From Candidatus Omnitrophota bacterium (lineage in GTDB: Bacteria > Omnitrophota > Gorgyraeia > 2-01-FULL-45-10), in contig JBAZKM010000003.1 of NCBI GenBank assembly GCA_041650805.1, positions 124,001-188,000 on the forward strand: a DNA stretch of 64,000 nt, given 5' to 3'. How positions within the stretch are numbered: the first letter of the stretch is position 1; the number at the start of each line of letters is the position of its first letter. Of the stretch, positions 10,201 to 15,507 are shown one piece after another. The translations under genes and the position numbers were made by a program. The notes under the pieces were generated by a model. The model worked only from the letters and a program-made list of their open reading frames with translations, had not been told where the DNA came from and searched no databases.

Positions 10201-13200
10201 TGGAAGGAGATCGAAAAGTTTGTAAGTATATTGAGGATGGATCTCGAAAAGATCCCCCGCCATCATACGCCGCCTCCGAATAACGCCACACACAGGAAGC
10301 CCCTTGGGTCGCCCGCGGAATGTCTCAGTGTATTATGGAGGAACAGGGCGGATCTTGAGGACGCGCCTATTACCCGGTCCGGCATTCAACGCCTGGTATT
10401 GCGCCCCTATTTCAAACGCACGACGATCGCGTATGAATTGGAGACGCTCTGCGCCGCAGGTCTCCTGGAGATACGGCCGGAAGACCGCGGAAAGCGGGCC
10501 CTCACATATCATCTGAGCCCGCTATTATTGAAGATCCCGGATGAAGAGATGATGCGCATAGTGAACGCGATGTCGATAGACGGCGACTCTGTACTCCAGC
10601 ATGGCTCAAACCGGTATAATGGGTTTGACCCGGTCCGTCTTGAAAAGTTTAGAGATGAGATAGCAAAAGTCACCCATTTGGCGCTTGAAGCAAAGATAAT
10701 ATCCCTCTATGCCGATTCCCAACATACGCCGCGTTATCACGCCGAACGAGTCGTGCGGCTTTCAGAGATGGTAGCGCGCCAGAGGGGTGACTTTACCGAG
10801 GACGAGATCCGCGACCTGCGTCTCGCGGCATATGCCCATGATATAGGTAAAGAGAGGAGCATCTTCGAGTCATCGGCCATATTCCCGTCATTCATCAGGG
10901 ATAAGGTCACAAGACAGCACCCCAAAAGGTCGTTAAAACTGCTTCAGGAAGCCGGCATATGGCTTCCCGTTGAGTGCCTTGAGGCGATAAGGGACCATCA
11001 TAAGGAAGGGGCCAAGTCAAAGTTCACAGATGTCATATATGCGGCCGACCATTTAGACGGCCCTATCGATACCTTGAGGCCGCACAAGAAGCCGAATGGA
11101 AAGACGCTGCAGGAAGAGATAGAGAGAAGCCGCGCTGCCATGGAGAGGCTCTATTCCGACGGAGATATAAGTTCGGGGACTTTTGAGGCGATCAAGGTCT
11201 TATTCGACGACCCCTCATTTACCGGGATATTGGAAGAGGCCCTTAACGCCCGCGCGGTACATCACAAAAGAGGACCGGAAGACGCGGGGATAGACCTGTC
11301 GCCTTACAAGGCCTTCGGCCGGCACTATGCGGACAGTATAGCGGTTTTGAGGAACAGCGATGCCGAAAAGGAGAGGAAGGTGGTGCCGCTCATGATGGTG
11401 AAGGCAAGCGGGCTGGATAGGACGATGCGCGCGGCGCTTTCCGCCGGCATACGGGGATGGCTTGATCCCCGGTACAGAGGGCTGGTGAGATGGCCCGGCG
11501 CCGTCCAGAATATAGCCGGCCAGCTTGAAAGCACGGTCTCTCCCGGAATATATCTGGCCGTTTCCGGTTCTCTCGGGGTCGAAGGATATGTGGAGGTCGA
11601 AAATGGCGCTATAAAGATGATCGAAATAGCGCCGTGGAACAGGAAGGAAGAAGACGGGAAGAGGCGATATATAGGTGTGGGGCCTCAGATGCTCGCGTTC
11701 GTCGTGGCGGCCCTCTTCAGGAAGAACGGCGCCGCCGAAATATATGATCCGAACGAAAATACTCTCCGCGCGATAGGGGAGATCAACATAACACACACAG
11801 GCGATCATCGGTGGCTTATCGACGTGACGCAGTTCGAGAGCATACTTGCCGCACAGCGCGAAAAGATAGGGCATCTGATAGATCGATATGGTTTCGAGGC
11901 CGACGACCTGCGCGATCCCGCCATCAGTGTCATGGTCGCCCCGCCTGAGGTCGTTGCCGGTCTGGAGAAGCACCGCGGAGGGGCCGTATTCGACCCGCGC
12001 GACGCCCGCGGCAGTATGGAGCAGGCTGCCAGGACAGCCGTTGAAGCCTCGATGAAAGAAAGGGCGAGGATGGCGCTCGAAGCGCGCCTCAACGACATCA
12101 GGGTGATGATGAAGGCGATGCAGGGCGAGAGGAGACGCGAACTCCGGAGGAGAGATACAAATGGCCACGACGACAGGGTGCGAAGCGTCAACAGGCGGAT
12201 AGATAATCTCAGGGCGGAGAAGGGCAGGATAATAAGCCGCCTCATCGGGGAGATGGGCCCGGAAACGGTTGAGGCGACGAAACGGCGGTTCGGAGCGGTT
12301 AAAGATAGGCCCGTCAAGGCCGTCATATTAGATGTGGATAAGAACCTGACCGATTCGACCAGGCGGATCACGCCCGAGGCGATCGATATCATACTCTGGC
12401 TCCGAAGCGAGGGCGTGCCGGTCATGCTGGCGACCGGCAGGCATTACCGGTGGGTCCAGGGCGGCCGCGGGCCCGGATGCGATCTGGAGACGGTGCTCCT
12501 CGATATTCACAGGGCCATTGAGATAAGGGGTATCCCGCCCGGCGAGCGGCGCGATATACTGGAAGGGTTATATGCGGCTTCGGAGAACGGCCTTACGATA
12601 TCGAACGGTTTTGCGGAAGGCGAAGGATCGCGGCGGAATTACGAAGAGTGGCTCTTAAACGAGGTCGGTATCAAGCTCGATGCGGAACGGGAGAGACGGT
12701 TCAGGGGCTTCCTGGACGGGCTCAACCTGGAGGGCTACGGCCTGTCGGCCATGGGACGCGAAGCGAAAGAGCGCTCCTATACTTTCTACGGGACCGCCGA
12801 AGAGATGGCGCATCTGAGCGAAGCGCTTCCGAAGATACTGGAAGACGCGGGCCTGAGCGATGAGAATATGAATGTGTTGAACGCCGGAGAGGCGACCGAC
12901 GTCGTCTTCTACCCGGTAGATAAGTCCATCTGCCACTTATTCTTCAATATGGTGCTCGATATATATGATGATAAGGACGGCGTCATAGTGGCCGTAGGCG
13001 ATTCCGGCCAGGAGGGCGGTAATGACAATCCGATGCTCGTCGGCCGGCGCGGCGGTCTTTCGAGCGACAAATATGATCCTGCCGATAACAGGATGATCGC
13101 GCTGGCGCTGATAAGCGGCACAGGGCCGGGGATGCCCTCCGCCATATGGGCAATGCGCCAGCTCCTGTATAAGACATCAACCGGCCTGAAGCGCCTGCCG

Positions 13201-15507
13201 CACTCGACCGCTCCCCCCGCTGGACCTGTCCCTGCATCATCCGCCCCCGGTCCCCAACCCCCCGCCGCAAACCCGGTCATCCGGGTCCAGGCCTTTTACA
13301 TTTCCGATATAGCGAACCGGTTACGACACTGGATAAGGGATAACATGTACGAATACGGTTGGTACTGCTCTGACCATGCGGTGGTCTTATACCAGGCGCT
13401 CTCAGAAAGCCGTGTCGTGATGGACCACGGTCTTAAGGTATATGTGCGCCATTGGCCAAAACTATCCCACTATACGGTTGAGGTCGTCGCTCAAGATGGT
13501 ACGTCATATCTTGTGGATACGTATCCGGAAGGGCGCGGTATGGTGCAGCACGATGCCACAGTGGTGGCGCTCAGGCCGGGAGAGGATTTCGTAAAAAATT
13601 ACGGGTACGTGTCAGAGTCGGTGGTCGTCTATCCGGAAGGGTTCGATGAGAATTACGAAGCGGCATATGAAGTGGCGAAGGTACGCCTGAAGGAGAGATG
13701 GGGGGGTGAGGCCGCCAGATTATACGATGAGAGTTTGGAGAGAGGTGAGATCGACGGGAGGGTGGGCAGGAAGCTGCTTGCCGAGATAGGCCCCGAGACC
13801 CGGCCGGCCGGTTGGGAGCCGCTGGATATCATAGGCCACATCTTCAGGGCGCTTGATATATCGGGCAGAGAACTCGTATGGCGGGAGCTTCCGGACGGTT
13901 TCAGGGCCGCCGAAGTGCCCGTAGAGGGCCTGCGAAGATATGCGGTCCTGACGGCGTTCAACCTGCCCGAATCGGAAGAGCTTAAAGGCGGCCTGTCGAT
14001 CATAAGTTACCGTGATATGCCGGTATTCTTATTGTTCCGGAGCGGAGCGGATGACAAGAGAAGGGTGGTGGACCTGTCGGTCTACTATGACCTGCCGGGA
14101 GCTGAGATATCCGGGTGGATCAAAAGGACCGCCGGATGCACATTCCTGGCCGGCGGCGATATCGAGTACATCAGCCATGAACATCCGTTCATGTATGCCA
14201 CCTTCAATCAACTGGGCGGATTGGCCGGTACGGACACAGAACCCCGAACGATGCACCTGGATAGACCCCGGATCGTAAAGATACCTGTGTTGCCCGGTGT
14301 CCGGGGCCTTCTCCACCCGTCCAGTATTATAAGCGCCAGGGCAACGACGAAGTTCGTGAAACCCGAAAGCAGGGTGCTCGTCCTCGGCACATTCATAGGG
14401 TTGAACGCGCGCATCGCCGCTGAGAAGGGGGCGAAGGTCGATGCCACGGATATAAAAGAGATGGCGGTGGAGAACACAAAACTGACCTGTTCCCGGGTAG
14501 AGACGAAATATCCGGTCAATGCCTTTGTCAGGGACCTATTTGACGGCCTGGGCGAATATGACTTCATCATCTTCGATATGCCTCATCACCCTCTTATGTG
14601 GAAGGATAACGGTATCCCCGTAGACAGGATAACGCCTTCGGACCGGAATCTCTACGACTTCAACGATGAGCTTCTTAACAGGTTCGCCGAAGAGGTCGCG
14701 GGCCATCTTACCGAAGGCGGATGCGCCGTTATTGTCAATATCGAATCTCCGGTCATACGTAAACTGCTGGAAGAGAAGACAGGATTATCTGTGGCTACCG
14801 ACTTCTTTGGCGAAGAGGGCGATTCGATGGCGTACATCATCCGCAAGGAAACCCCGTTCCAAGCCCAAAACCCCGTCCTCCAAGCTCCCGGCCCCAAGCT
14901 CCAAGCCCTCCTCGCATCCTCGCTCCGATACGAGCGCGACAAGGCCGGCACGCCCACAGATATAGTACCCGAAGGCCGTACGGTGATGCTCTCCGAAGGT
15001 CTCTTCGATATGGAGAAGAAGACAGAGCTTGTAGAGCTGATACTTAAGAATAAAGGCAGCAGCATACAGATATTGCCTGTAGATGAGCTCCGCCGCAGCG
15101 CCATAAGCGGGAGGGCCACGAAGGATAATACCATAATAGTCCTTACAGAGGAGGAATTTAACGACCCGAAGGTCTGGAACGGCTATGCCAAGGAAGAGCG
15201 CGGTATAAATTCAAGCGTCCTGTTGCTGGATGATAATGCTAAATTTATAGGCACGAACTACCTCTACCTTGAAAGTGTCCTGAAGCTATCGGTAGCTATA
15301 ATGGCGGGCAACAGGGGTGCGGTCGGATCCTTCTATAAGCTCATAGCCGGAAGGCCGATAAGCGATGAGGCGCTCGCATCCCTCGGTATTGACCCGGTCA
15401 CCTTTGCCCTCAATGCGATACTGGAGTTCGATGAGATGAGCGTTAAGGACGGCGAAGAGTTTGAACGATATAAGAGATCGATGGAGATATACCTTGCAGC
15501 TGCTTAA
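1204..15507 (+). CDS. Giant multidomain exported protein 1 (4,767 residues)
   Basis: This is one uninterrupted reading frame. Residues about 14-35 form a signal peptide (basic start, hydrophobic core, ending near TWA), followed 13 residues later by TLAPSSFF. Residues to about 185 form the module shared with the next gene. In order come an HExxH membrane segment, a PLP-enzyme domain, two membrane helices, five 95-residue repeats, an Upf1-type helicase, a coiled coil (nt 8130-8440), an unknown domain (nt 8460-8880), a HAD domain, a membrane helix (nt 9900-9990) with coiled coil, a winged-helix segment (nt 10310-10530), an HD domain, a possible GNAT-like domain (nt 11520-11820), a second HAD domain, a transglutaminase-like domain, a methyltransferase and the shared C-terminal module. 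Proline/alanine-rich linkers separate several of them. No clear Shine-Dalgarno precedes the ATG. Its end overlaps the next giant gene. What the whole protein does is unknown; a cell-envelope role is inferred only from the signal peptide and membrane helices. Confidence 0.9.
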   Translation: MEVKPQKRSKFHPIIRIISSILILSFLLYDITWAYPDLSLQHKQQDSTLAPSSFFAKKGSPEEVYGRVIEEYIERNNVPRDKLVLGTVLGILERYKGEEWFAGNIKYYPEYKGSDIAEIRISFSAKYLFRYFDPRFADEDRYANQLEKISYTDPVTFEKRLLDTLPLNEGKLSKQVLKVEALAGPAEETAGAVSGRPAFDRQENALLWYEIALSGLAGFTIALLSGYGAINSILSASLAVMLGISFHESRHYTKARELLSGHARRLGMTAYAKDYGRSFFSAIFGRDDGAILKVSIDTKGVHLDHPAKLFTAEENIAIAKSGAFGNMILVGFSFLASYSSYGLFDSFKPFIVTVAAVSLAQALLSFLREGGLFRDEAPDGTGDPDRTIDGEPEAGTAPDMWRNNDPSGEDDALKEKVISAMRHIGDDRVTKKTPLLRMRRLSDMAGKPVFLKDESVQVSGSFKMRGVAFEVDEAVRGRIAEIDKLDPSLRDRPFYIVTQTDGNHGIAMIEAVRLAVEKYCRLRPDLKQFLRGIEPVVFTIRGLPEVKRGAMVRYLDDYRRSAGSASKGEIREYKDYAEAKAARELFIEFNKDRAAYMKHGGIDIMAGHASAGIEINGQLSDEGGIGPDKKVVLIVPVGAGGPVGIAAGFKMERFDRAKTVIVQTEPYSAFIRSLILGRTVKNIPSPPPTALVNGRPVVFEDGIAVDMPEEEALKVAGEFVDRGVIVDDRMALDRSAPIAMADLSEARGSGEAVVGGTTAATVEALLENLEDLDVIKEADAIVLLGTEGNVDPDITEYIRGRSLAGPERPQQARPGTDFKGFAGMLILLSASLLAQYAVNAFSCYFGAPIPSGPAEAMLASMPFGIFAVFFLARPDDTDRGRSMAGPSLDNLDRFDKQSYAEVLDHNNTVVRIYDRGIPSDEVGGLDGVRVRVRLGDKGYLSFGVHTWASFSAEYGNRIADAYMEKGHVTKVMIYRADPADGVDVEEIFAEFRNADTGALLHAFWGNVRASLVDRLSENSSRLILKNYALSPNGALSFAGKTRARFGGDYGSRLIDAELEDGQVTKVLIRKENPSEGFETEKMLTQLRDGGTGRVVSTWWGHIKQKEYQSIVESRPGLILRDRLDSYGKLTLASRTWKTFGREFSGRYVEALIERGHVTSAAVYREDPAGGVELNYIFSQLIDRDTGMLAYAWGDAIHAETLRELAKSHPRLLLRHINLSGRGDLSFAKRVWARFGVDYAGREIEADIDEGHVTGVRIYRKNPEDGTERSERFIELRDPASNRLIYTWWENLSAEKFDKLIEAYPRLKLRNYRLPPSGVISFAHRDGGSLDPEYGGKLVEADLENGHVTKVKVYTISAEDGSEVTELEEDYSELRDRDTGKLLKTWRKAMTAGTLQGIARRYPRLAATHRISKAGMFEIGAITTYVSTRFKDYMAKAKLDDGKMRLVELIWQEDGGTVKSRVGPGFGRSGRRKLFEDEEDFVLDLAGRLEANGIDAEMSLAVSESLVRLHRDSLGILVQYEFMRQEDAEGIIGLDPERIDCKQLAQSIRHTVEGYRQLGIPDSAVNRLLATHIPPIGFINYLQRRYRLGRKMGLILQTLRRFNIEAWVKKYRDVMDRRGTLDRQKHLKEYRPENNDLLADTGRRDLLGQLKGYLQILRVLSNRGSRSFEYSECNPGRHGGYEMLIDAPRNDIRPGQRFYIGEREFLVEVVEVTGARSGKLIVEVREIGGAEATLPRAGTIANNPESVTYDVQIRILQRVIRNLEDTNCATASYPGTEEFAAIDRMLGLAKDVSPTNLDSIQVNFLDERIPRRLADGEWKGDESQEAAVKLALGGSRQIVVHGPAATGKTTAIVEMVRQYAKQGKRVLVVSQMNQAVDNVIKELMDDGSIPVARLGNNPSDFKYGTERVWFQDEEAYRGFRERFNRQRSNAFVFGATSIGIATDRKLRALAGTRSRPQFDVVIIDEASRETLTGALVPLQYLTGDGKLVVVGDRKQLPPFVLDEEIRALREAGIEDGLIDGFYRDVIGTLAGTGRADEVTLLTNWRSHPLLAGLVSELFYEGDVNRRGWEDFDKDTLSLKVIDISEERDYYETPVGDSYQNLRSARETLDLVEHYKNNRNVPLPKITIVTPYLAQVRLLEGMLQEKYRRLSTDSLPHVTTIDSYQGGENDTIIIDTVRSNQRGEIGFLKDLHRLCVILSRAQENLAIVWDSRVFMREPESVSEADRPAREIFIKLKEYYEREVLSFFPEPEGRGAIVSDDEDDDTPPSGSAAPGHIMLYAHDPFGITLAWTALRGLFRRLFRQNRVPGSPEPDRNDMEVRAMARKITVRLNDLHEIYKDIIDRIPDIASEFSDMVSEFNRLGKEYNDLGKPQEERQRTVKDVHDGLNKISGDLDKLKNELMRIDESRKSGAGLGPGSPKATTGAKVPVYEDVVLALSAGHKSTKLLHLEDMRNQLLEMRTDGSSAYWVFGIEECENAEEIRGRISGMLRWNIIRSALPGDKVFLSFEHSFRSSRSPEGLKDIMEAAFPEIDFKGGFISPVYKGTALTVAALREISGGTVAEPEGNLGPGAMNAGAPFDTMPLAGKLIVLDMDELMFTWHPEPLAERKRGEGRIRARLKGIEDKRERARIRGELSRSFMAEFRARHLRGEKIIKVRNELLPALKTLRENGAEIAVVTGSSHIYAEVCLEMAGALEYISTGDGGGKAIYCLTEDERKVTKAGMPVGKAFKDAARDFGKSDAGAWSRDTIFIGHDTETDIPWAMADSRGNGPVFIRLDELTPDDIPHTPLDTVIDIVRALSWKGDGDISAGFRSAYLNAPANGSRDTTSYRDIKDIEAGGYRFEMRKVYSDGLLVPVISGIIVRKAAPGTPRPEFGILRESGNFILFIAAGLDITQHASGQQVQMAGFGGISIVSALIVLIGGGALYLYKRKMNEEMKKDVRKFNHDVNSLMNTIMSAVEMDNGEDKGLINLYVRRKNTRDDLESRIRDARRKIFDREAAVKKVWKEIEKFVSILRMDLEKIPRHHTPPPNNATHRKPLGSPAECLSVLWRNRADLEDAPITRSGIQRLVLRPYFKRTTIAYELETLCAAGLLEIRPEDRGKRALTYHLSPLLLKIPDEEMMRIVNAMSIDGDSVLQHGSNRYNGFDPVRLEKFRDEIAKVTHLALEAKIISLYADSQHTPRYHAERVVRLSEMVARQRGDFTEDEIRDLRLAAYAHDIGKERSIFESSAIFPSFIRDKVTRQHPKRSLKLLQEAGIWLPVECLEAIRDHHKEGAKSKFTDVIYAADHLDGPIDTLRPHKKPNGKTLQEEIERSRAAMERLYSDGDISSGTFEAIKVLFDDPSFTGILEEALNARAVHHKRGPEDAGIDLSPYKAFGRHYADSIAVLRNSDAEKERKVVPLMMVKASGLDRTMRAALSAGIRGWLDPRYRGLVRWPGAVQNIAGQLESTVSPGIYLAVSGSLGVEGYVEVENGAIKMIEIAPWNRKEEDGKRRYIGVGPQMLAFVVAALFRKNGAAEIYDPNENTLRAIGEINITHTGDHRWLIDVTQFESILAAQREKIGHLIDRYGFEADDLRDPAISVMVAPPEVVAGLEKHRGGAVFDPRDARGSMEQAARTAVEASMKERARMALEARLNDIRVMMKAMQGERRRELRRRDTNGHDDRVRSVNRRIDNLRAEKGRIISRLIGEMGPETVEATKRRFGAVKDRPVKAVILDVDKNLTDSTRRITPEAIDIILWLRSEGVPVMLATGRHYRWVQGGRGPGCDLETVLLDIHRAIEIRGIPPGERRDILEGLYAASENGLTISNGFAEGEGSRRNYEEWLLNEVGIKLDAERERRFRGFLDGLNLEGYGLSAMGREAKERSYTFYGTAEEMAHLSEALPKILEDAGLSDENMNVLNAGEATDVVFYPVDKSICHLFFNMVLDIYDDKDGVIVAVGDSGQEGGNDNPMLVGRRGGLSSDKYDPADNRMIALALISGTGPGMPSAIWAMRQLLYKTSTGLKRLPHSTAPPAGPVPASSAPGPQPPAANPVIRVQAFYISDIANRLRHWIRDNMYEYGWYCSDHAVVLYQALSESRVVMDHGLKVYVRHWPKLSHYTVEVVAQDGTSYLVDTYPEGRGMVQHDATVVALRPGEDFVKNYGYVSESVVVYPEGFDENYEAAYEVAKVRLKERWGGEAARLYDESLERGEIDGRVGRKLLAEIGPETRPAGWEPLDIIGHIFRALDISGRELVWRELPDGFRAAEVPVEGLRRYAVLTAFNLPESEELKGGLSIISYRDMPVFLLFRSGADDKRRVVDLSVYYDLPGAEISGWIKRTAGCTFLAGGDIEYISHEHPFMYATFNQLGGLAGTDTEPRTMHLDRPRIVKIPVLPGVRGLLHPSSIISARATTKFVKPESRVLVLGTFIGLNARIAAEKGAKVDATDIKEMAVENTKLTCSRVETKYPVNAFVRDLFDGLGEYDFIIFDMPHHPLMWKDNGIPVDRITPSDRNLYDFNDELLNRFAEEVAGHLTEGGCAVIVNIESPVIRKLLEEKTGLSVATDFFGEEGDSMAYIIRKETPFQAQNPVLQAPGPKLQALLASSLRYERDKAGTPTDIVPEGRTVMLSEGLFDMEKKTELVELILKNKGSSIQILPVDELRRSAISGRATKDNTIIVLTEEEFNDPKVWNGYAKEERGINSSVLLLDDNAKFIGTNYLYLESVLKLSVAIMAGNRGAVGSFYKLIAGRPISDEALASLGIDPVTFALNAILEFDEMSVKDGEEFERYKRSMEIYLAAA
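1351..1750 (+). repeat. Shared N-terminal module, copy 1
   Basis: This block matches 15638-16037 without any gap, at a constant offset of 14,287 bases and with about 23 mismatches by eye (about 94% identity). The match starts abruptly at the LAPSSFF codons. The signal peptides just upstream are clearly different at the DNA level. Confidence 0.95.
1759..2400 (+). other. Domain: M50-like membrane metalloprotease segment with HExxH
   Basis: Hydrophobic helices carry H247-E248-x-x-H251 (nt 1942-1956), and a later GAFGN turn resembles the conserved GPxxN region of site-2 proteases. I see no LDG-type third ligand motif, so it may be degenerate. A true M50 protease is encoded separately at 55030. 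Confidence 0.45.
2401..3603 (+). other. Domain: threonine/serine dehydratase-like PLP fold type II
   Basis: GSFKMRG carries the presumed PLP lysine K463 (nt 2590-2592). TDGNHG matches the dehydratase SxGNHG loop, and VPVGAGGPVG matches the glycine-rich phosphate loop (usually GGGG, here GAGG). Spacing is typical of IlvA/TdcB-type enzymes, except for a long insertion rich in charged residues between the second and third motifs. Confidence 0.8.
4020..5340 (+). repeat. Five tandem 94-95-residue protein repeats
   Basis: The anchor G(H/Q)VT occurs at 4099, 4384, 4666, 4951 and 5236, giving spacings of 285, 282, 285 and 285 bases. Each unit reads roughly LSF..(R)..FG..YG.R...A..E.GHVT.V.IYR.DP.DG, then a D.DTG.L turn and often a W pair. 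A weak sixth copy may sit near 5515. I do not recognise the family. Confidence 0.85.
6200..7880 (+). other. Domain: Upf1/DNA2-like superfamily 1 helicase
   Basis: All core motifs are present in order: Walker A GPAATGKTT (residues 1841-1849), a Q-rich motif Ia (SQMNQAVDNV), Walker B IIDEAS (D1963, E1964), GDRKQLPP, NWRSHPLL, VTPYLAQ, TIDSYQGGEND and LSRAQ. A beta-rich stalk precedes Walker A, as in Upf1-like proteins. These helicases act on RNA or DNA in the cytoplasm, which conflicts with the protein's signal peptide. Confidence 0.9.
8935..9600 (+). other. Domain: HAD-superfamily hydrolase-like
   Basis: LDMDE gives the DxD nucleophile motif (D2588, D2590), VVTGSS the second motif, and FIGHDTETDIPWA the acidic fourth motif. 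A basic helical cap-like insertion lies between motifs one and two. The substrate cannot be inferred. Confidence 0.65.
10650..11110 (+). other. Domain: HD-type metal phosphohydrolase
   Basis: YHAERV, AYAHDIGK (H3212, D3213), a later H-P-K-R-S, DHHKEG and AADHLDG give the H...HD...H...HH...D ligand series of HD-GYP-like and related hydrolases. The usual GYP signature is not seen. Confidence 0.75.
12310..13100 (+). other. Domain: Cof/type IIB HAD phosphatase-like
   Basis: ILDVDKNLTDS (D3710, D3712), MLATGR and VAVGDSGQEGGND match motifs I, II and IV of the Cof or sucrose-phosphatase type. A cap of about 150 residues lies between motifs II and IV. It is unlike the first HAD domain of the same protein, so they are not internal duplicates. 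Confidence 0.7.
13290..13645 (+). other. Domain: transglutaminase/papain-like fold
   Basis: C4055 (GWYCSDHA), H4089 (SHYTVEV) and D4105 (YLVDTYPEG) have the order and spacing of a transglutaminase-like Cys-His-Asp triad. A proline/alanine-rich linker separates it from the HAD domain before it. Confidence 0.5.
14330..14860 (+). other. Domain: class I SAM methyltransferase-like
   Basis: VLVLGTFIGLNARIAAEKG is a motif I variant, ATDIKEMAVENTK gives the acidic motif II, and IIFDMPHHP occupies the place of the NPPY motif seen in small methyltransferases such as PrmC. Position and spacing fit, but the catalytic motif is altered, so activity is uncertain. Confidence 0.65.
14856..14912 (+). repeat. 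CCAAGCTCC-type low-complexity linker, copy 1
   Basis: Imperfect tandem CCAAGCTCC/CCCAAA units are translated in frame as a Q/P-rich linker directly before the shared C-terminal module. A related array sits at the same place in the second giant gene. Confidence 0.6.
14913..15507 (+). repeat. Shared C-terminal module, copy 1
   Basis: 14971-15438 matches 33716-34183 without gaps at a constant offset of 18,745 bases, with about eight mismatches by eye (about 98% identity). The protein part reads as an alpha/beta domain ending LAAA in both genes. Confidence 0.95.
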
